From: Curtobacterium sp. MCBA15_012
Lineage (GTDB): Bacteria; Actinomycetota; Actinomycetes; Actinomycetales; Microbacteriaceae
Assembly (NCBI RefSeq): GCF_001864935.2
Contig: NZ_CP126267.1
Location: 1,674,001-1,738,000, forward strand
Direction of reading: 5' to 3'
Length of the DNA stretch: 64,000 bases
Numbering within the stretch: the first letter of the stretch is position 1; each line of letters begins with the position of its first letter. The position numbers and the translations under genes were made by a program. Below, piece after piece: positions 60,700 through 64,000 of this stretch. The notes under the pieces were generated by a model, which saw nothing but the letters and a program-made list of their open reading frames with translations, did not search any database and was not told the DNA's origin.

Positions 60700-61517
60700 T
60701 GGACATCGCGACCATCGTCGGCATCCTGCTCGCCTTCGGCGCCCTGTTCGGCATGGCGCAGATGGAGCACGTCGAGATGGCGGGGCTCTTCCTCCCCGCC
60801 CCGATGCTCCTCGTGTTCGTCGCCACGATCGGCTGCGGCGTCGCGAGCACCACGATGAAGGACGCCATCGCCGCGTTCAAAGCTGTCCCGAAGGCGTTCA
60901 CCGGCAAGGTCACACCGCCGCAGTCCGTGATCGAGGACGTCGTCGCGCTGGCCGAGACCGCCCGCGCGAACGGTCTGCTCGCGCTCGAGCAGGAGGCCGA
61001 GAAGCACGACGACCCGTTCATGAAGAAGGCGCTGCAGAACATCGCGGACGGCACCGACGGCGACGAGCTGCGGATCCTGCTCGAGGACGAGATCGAGTCG
61101 AACGCCGCACCGATGCGGAGCGCGAGCGCGTTCTTCATGGGGCTCGGCGGGTTCGCGCCGACCGTCGGCATCATCGGCACCGTCGTCTCGCTCACCCACG
61201 TGCTCGCCAACCTCGGCAAGCCGGACGAGCTCGGCCCGCTCATCGCGAGCGCCTTCGTGGCGACGCTCTGGGGCCTCCTCACCGCGAACTTCCTGTGGCT
61301 GCCCTTCGGCGGCAAGCTCCGCAAGCTCGCGCAGCTCGAGACCGACCGGCAGACGCTGCTCATGGAGGGGCTCCTCGCCGTGCAGGCCGGCAGCCAGCCC
61401 CGCCTGCTCGGCGAGCGCCTGAAGGCCATGGTCCCGCCCGCGGCCCGCCAGGAGCCGACCGGCAAGAACGGCGGGAAGAGCACCGCCGACGTCGACGACC
61501 AGCAGCTGGCGGCCTGA
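60699..61517 (+). CDS. motA: Flagellar motor stator protein MotA
   Basis: 272 residues; ATG overlaps the flbD stop. Four helices with the MotA features VATIGCGVASTTMKDAIAAF, FFMGLGGFAPTVGIIGTVVS and the cytoplasmic loop with charged residues. MotA and MotB form the proton channel that drives the rotor. Confidence 0.94.
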   Translation: MDIATIVGILLAFGALFGMAQMEHVEMAGLFLPAPMLLVFVATIGCGVASTTMKDAIAAFKAVPKAFTGKVTPPQSVIEDVVALAETARANGLLALEQEAEKHDDPFMKKALQNIADGTDGDELRILLEDEIESNAAPMRSASAFFMGLGGFAPTVGIIGTVVSLTHVLANLGKPDELGPLIASAFVATLWGLLTANFLWLPFGGKLRKLAQLETDRQTLLMEGLLAVQAGSQPRLLGERLKAMVPPAARQEPTGKNGGKSTADVDDQQLAA

Positions 61518-61518
61518 C

Positions 61519-62451
61519 GTGAGCGCCAACCCGCGTGGTCGGGGCCGAGGCCGCAAGCGCGGTGGACACGACGAGGCCGAGCACCCCGACGAGCGCTGGA
61601 TGGCCTCGTACATGGACATGATCACGGTCCTGATGTGCATGTTCCTGGTGCTGTTCGCGATGTCCTCGGTCGACCAGGACAAGTACATCGCCCTGAAGAA
61701 CTCGCTCGCGACCGGCTTCGGCGAGGTCAAGAGCGGCAAGGTGGACACCGCCTCGGGCACCGTCGTCACGAAGTCCGAGGTGACGAAGGACGGCAAGGGC
61801 TACGCGACCGACAAGTCGGACGCCGACCACTCGACCGCGGCGTCGGGGGCGAAGGACACGAACGTCGACCCGGCGTCGACCGCCGTGCCGCCGGTCGCGT
61901 CGAAGGCGGACCTCGCGGCCGCACAGCACGAGCTCGACGACCTCAAGGCGATCCAGGCCGCGATCCAGGCGAACCTGCAGCAGTCCGGGCAGACCGCGAA
62001 CGTGCAGTTCTCGGTCGACGCCCGCGGCCTGACCGTCCGGCTGATCGGCAGCGAGACGTACTTCGGGACGAACAGCGCCGACCTGTCCGACCAGGCCCGC
62101 CGCATCATGGACGCGATCGCGCCGGTCCTGTCGACCAGCCAGCACGACGTCAGCGTCGAGGGGCACGCCGACCAGCGGAACTCGACCGCCCCGTACGCGA
62201 CGAACTGGGAGCTCAGCGCCGCCCGCGCGACCGGGGTGCTCCGGGACCTCGTCGAACGCGGGGGCATGTCGGCTGAGCACGTGCAGAGCGTCGGCTTCGG
62301 GTCGAGCCGCCCGCTGGCGAAGGGCGACACCGAGTCCGACCTCGCGCTGAACCGCCGCGTCGACATCGTCGTGCTGTCGAACCAGGACCAGGACGTCAGC
62401 GCCCTGATGCCCGCACTCGCCACGGCACAGGACGGAGCACGCCAGGGCTGA
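61519..62451 (+). CDS. motB: Flagellar motor stator protein MotB
   Basis: 310 residues from GTG 61519. The N-terminal helix with the proton-carrying Asp (WMASYMDMITVLMCMFLVLF) and the C-terminal OmpA-like peptidoglycan-binding domain (DVSVEGHADQRNSTAPYATN, ELSAARATGVLRDL, GFGSSRPLAKGDTESDLALN then RRVDIV) are complete. The basic N-terminus (RGRGRGRKRGG) is cytoplasmic. Confidence 0.95.
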   Translation: MSANPRGRGRGRKRGGHDEAEHPDERWMASYMDMITVLMCMFLVLFAMSSVDQDKYIALKNSLATGFGEVKSGKVDTASGTVVTKSEVTKDGKGYATDKSDADHSTAASGAKDTNVDPASTAVPPVASKADLAAAQHELDDLKAIQAAIQANLQQSGQTANVQFSVDARGLTVRLIGSETYFGTNSADLSDQARRIMDAIAPVLSTSQHDVSVEGHADQRNSTAPYATNWELSAARATGVLRDLVERGGMSAEHVQSVGFGSSRPLAKGDTESDLALNRRVDIVVLSNQDQDVSALMPALATAQDGARQG

Positions 62452-62493
62452 TCCCGACGAGACACCCTCCGCCTCCCCAGTACGGGGTACAGC

Positions 62494-62523
62494 GCTACCG
62501 GCCGATCCCCAGCGGACCGATAG
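62494..62523 (+). promoter_or_regulatory. Sigma-28-type promoter of fliM
   Basis: GCTACCG (62494-62500), 15 bases, ACCGATAG (62516-62523). The -10 box ends only 9 nt before the fliM GTG, so the transcript should begin almost at the start codon. Both boxes deviate slightly from the consensus. Confidence 0.62.
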
Positions 62524-62532
62524 ACGCCCTAC

Positions 62533-63411
62533 GTGACCGAGACCCTGCCCGCGCCCGAGGTGTACGACTTCGCGCGCCCGTCGACGCTCGCCCGCGAGCA
62601 CGCACGGGTCCTCGAGCTCGCCTTCGAGACCTTCGCGCGGCAGTGGGGCACGCAGTTGACCGCCAAGGTCCGCGCGGTGAGCCAGGTCACGTGCGGCCAG
62701 GTGCAGATCCGCACCTACGACGAGTACGCCTCGTCGCTGCCCGCGCTCACCGGCATGGTGCTGCTGCCGATCGCCGGTCTCGTGCCGAAGGGCGTCCTCC
62801 AGGTGCCGCTCGACGCCGCGCTGACCTGGGTGTCGCACGCGCTCGGCGCCTCGAAGCCGCTGCCGACCCCGGAGCGCACCTTCACGCCGATCGAGCAAGC
62901 CCTCGTCCGCAAGATCGTCGAGGACGCCCTCGACGACCTCCGGTACTCGTTCGGCGGCCTCCTCGCGCACGAGGTCACGACGGGCGGCTTCCAGTTCAAC
63001 AGCCAGTTCGCCCAGGCCGCCCAGAAGGGCGACCTGATGATCGTCGCCTCGTTCGACATCCGCGTCGGCGACCGCATCGCCCCGGGCACGCTCGCGCTGC
63101 CCGCCGAGGCGGTGCTGCCGCAGCTCGGCGAGGACACCGCGAGCGTCACGGCCGCCGACGCGAAGGCCCTCCTCGACGCGCAGCTCGCGGCCGTCCCGGT
63201 CGGCGTCGGCCTGCGCTTCGCGCCCGCCACCGTCCTGCCCGCGCAGGTGCTCGGACTCGCCGTCGGCGACGTCCTGCCCCTGCCGCACCCGCAGCACCGT
63301 CCCCTCACCATCGCGGTCGACGGCGAACCCGTCGGCACCGCCGCCGTCGGCGCGAACGGCTCGCGACTCGCGGGCATCGTCGTCACGACCACCTCGGAGC
63401 AGCACGCATGA
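62533..63411 (+). CDS. fliM: Flagellar motor switch protein FliM
   Basis: 292 residues from GTG 62533. The N-terminal EVYDFARPSTLAREHARVLE is the FliM signature; the middle domain (PIEQALVRKIVEDALDDLRY; AAQKGDLMIVASFDIRVGDR) and the C-terminal SpoA-like domain (LGLAVGDVLPLPHPQHRPLT) follow. FliM with FliG and FliN forms the C ring. No ribosome site is visible upstream of the start, consistent with leaderless translation. No CheY-binding N-terminal extension is seen beyond a few residues. Confidence 0.93.
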   Translation: MTETLPAPEVYDFARPSTLAREHARVLELAFETFARQWGTQLTAKVRAVSQVTCGQVQIRTYDEYASSLPALTGMVLLPIAGLVPKGVLQVPLDAALTWVSHALGASKPLPTPERTFTPIEQALVRKIVEDALDDLRYSFGGLLAHEVTTGGFQFNSQFAQAAQKGDLMIVASFDIRVGDRIAPGTLALPAEAVLPQLGEDTASVTAADAKALLDAQLAAVPVGVGLRFAPATVLPAQVLGLAVGDVLPLPHPQHRPLTIAVDGEPVGTAAVGANGSRLAGIVVTTTSEQHA

Positions 63412-64000
63412 GCACGACCACCCTCCACACGACCGCCGCCGAGTCGCTCGCGGCGCAGCTCCCGACGGCGGCTCCCCTCACCGCGACGGCCCAGCCGGGA
63501 GGCGCGACCCCCGTCGTCCTCGGAGCGGCGGCCGACGCGGTGGTCGCCTCGTTCGTCGGCGGCCTGTCGGCCGACCTGGCCCTCGTGCTCACCGACCTCG
63601 ACGCCGTCGTGGCCGCCGGCGGCACCGACGCCGGGATCGTCGACGTGACCGACGTCCTGCGCCCCTCGCTCGAGGCCGCCGCGGCGGTCCTCGGCGTCGG
63701 TGTCCTCGGCGACGCCCGCCGCGAGTCGGCCTCGTCGCTGTTCGCCGACCCGGACACGGTCGTGTTCGAGCTGTCGTCGGCCGGCGTCACCGGGGGCTGG
63801 TTCGGCATCCGGGTCCGCGAGAACGGCACGGTGTCGGCCCCCGCGGTCGCAGCCGCGACGCCCACCGGCAACCTCGGCCGGATCAACAACGTCGAGATGA
63901 CCCTGACGGTCGAGATCGGCCGCACCCGGATGTCCGTGCGGGACGTGCTCGGCATGGAGCCCGGAGCGGTCGTGGAGCTCGACCGGAGCGCCGGTGCACC
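63408..64000 (+). CDS. fliN: Flagellar motor switch protein FliN (partial, cut by window end)
   Basis: ATG 63408 overlaps the fliM stop; 197 codons are visible and the frame is open at the edge. The N-terminal Ala/Leu-rich domain (about 150 residues) resembles the CheC-like part of long FliN/FliY. The SpoA domain begins with GRINNVEMTLTVEIGRTRMS, then VRDVLGMEPGAVVELDRSAG, the FliN signature. In related clusters fliO and fliP would follow. Confidence 0.93.
   Translation, partial: MSTTTLHTTAAESLAAQLPTAAPLTATAQPGGATPVVLGAAADAVVASFVGGLSADLALVLTDLDAVVAAGGTDAGIVDVTDVLRPSLEAAAAVLGVGVLGDARRESASSLFADPDTVVFELSSAGVTGGWFGIRVRENGTVSAPAVAAATPTGNLGRINNVEMTLTVEIGRTRMSVRDVLGMEPGAVVELDRSAGA

Overview
The window is very GC-rich, almost every gene has G or C at third codon positions, and neighbouring genes are packed with 4-nt stop/start overlaps. 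With a Gram-positive style flagellar gene set (no P/L-ring genes), MmyB-type regulators, a DUF5997 protein and RNase J, this points to a motile actinobacterium of the Microbacteriaceae, most like Curtobacterium. The genus is inferred from gene content only.

Left flank (1-3800): the end of a Rho_N-like protein, a FabH-type ketoacyl synthase, an unassigned Gly-rich protein, a DUF559-type nuclease-like protein and a 72-bp tandem repeat. Flagellar block 1 (3815-22261): fliW-flgL-flgK-flgN on the minus strand, then on the plus strand a FliA-type sigma factor, fliC, fliD, fliS, a fliT-like gene, flgB, flgC, fliE, fliF, fliG, fliH, fliI, fliJ, an NlpC/P60 hydrolase, fliK, flgD and flgE. Flagellar block 2 (60385 to the right edge): flbD, motA, motB, fliM and fliN (cut by the window end). 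The two blocks are about 38 kb apart, but both carry the same bipartite promoter (GCTWACG, 14 or 15 bases, GCCGATAG). It occurs before flgN, fliC, flgB, flbD and fliM, so the split system should still be one sigma-28-type regulon.

The 38-kb interval (22262-60300) is mixed. From 22.3 to 26.2 kb there are small and decaying genes: RES domain, Nudix, a frameshifted membrane protein, GrpB, and an mgtC/rbsD deletion scar. From 26.3 to 32.8 kb there are an SDR/XRE divergon, RNase J, a Tat-exported DUF1906 glycosidase-like protein and small conserved genes. From 33.6 to 40.0 kb lies a polymorphic-toxin locus: a secreted WapA/RHS-type N-terminal half followed by three toxin-tip plus immunity cassettes, two of them behind near-identical RHS core segments. 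The tips and immunity genes are visibly lower in GC than the rest.

From 40.6 to 60.2 kb come transport, hydrolase and regulator genes: HSL-type esterase plus MFS exporter, AraC, a second XRE/SDR divergon, an inositol-monophosphatase family enzyme, a hydrolase, DUF1345, CorA, TetR, exported chorismate mutase, an amide/peptide utilisation operon with a GntR regulator, an Na+/H+ antiporter and an XRE-MurA fusion.

Three non-coding signals recur. One is a GGACGGGAGGC palindrome placed at gene ends, probably a terminator family. One is an operator-like palindrome CAGACGATCGTCTG at two distant promoters. The third is the flagellar promoter. No rRNA, tRNA, CRISPR array, transposase or origin was recognised.
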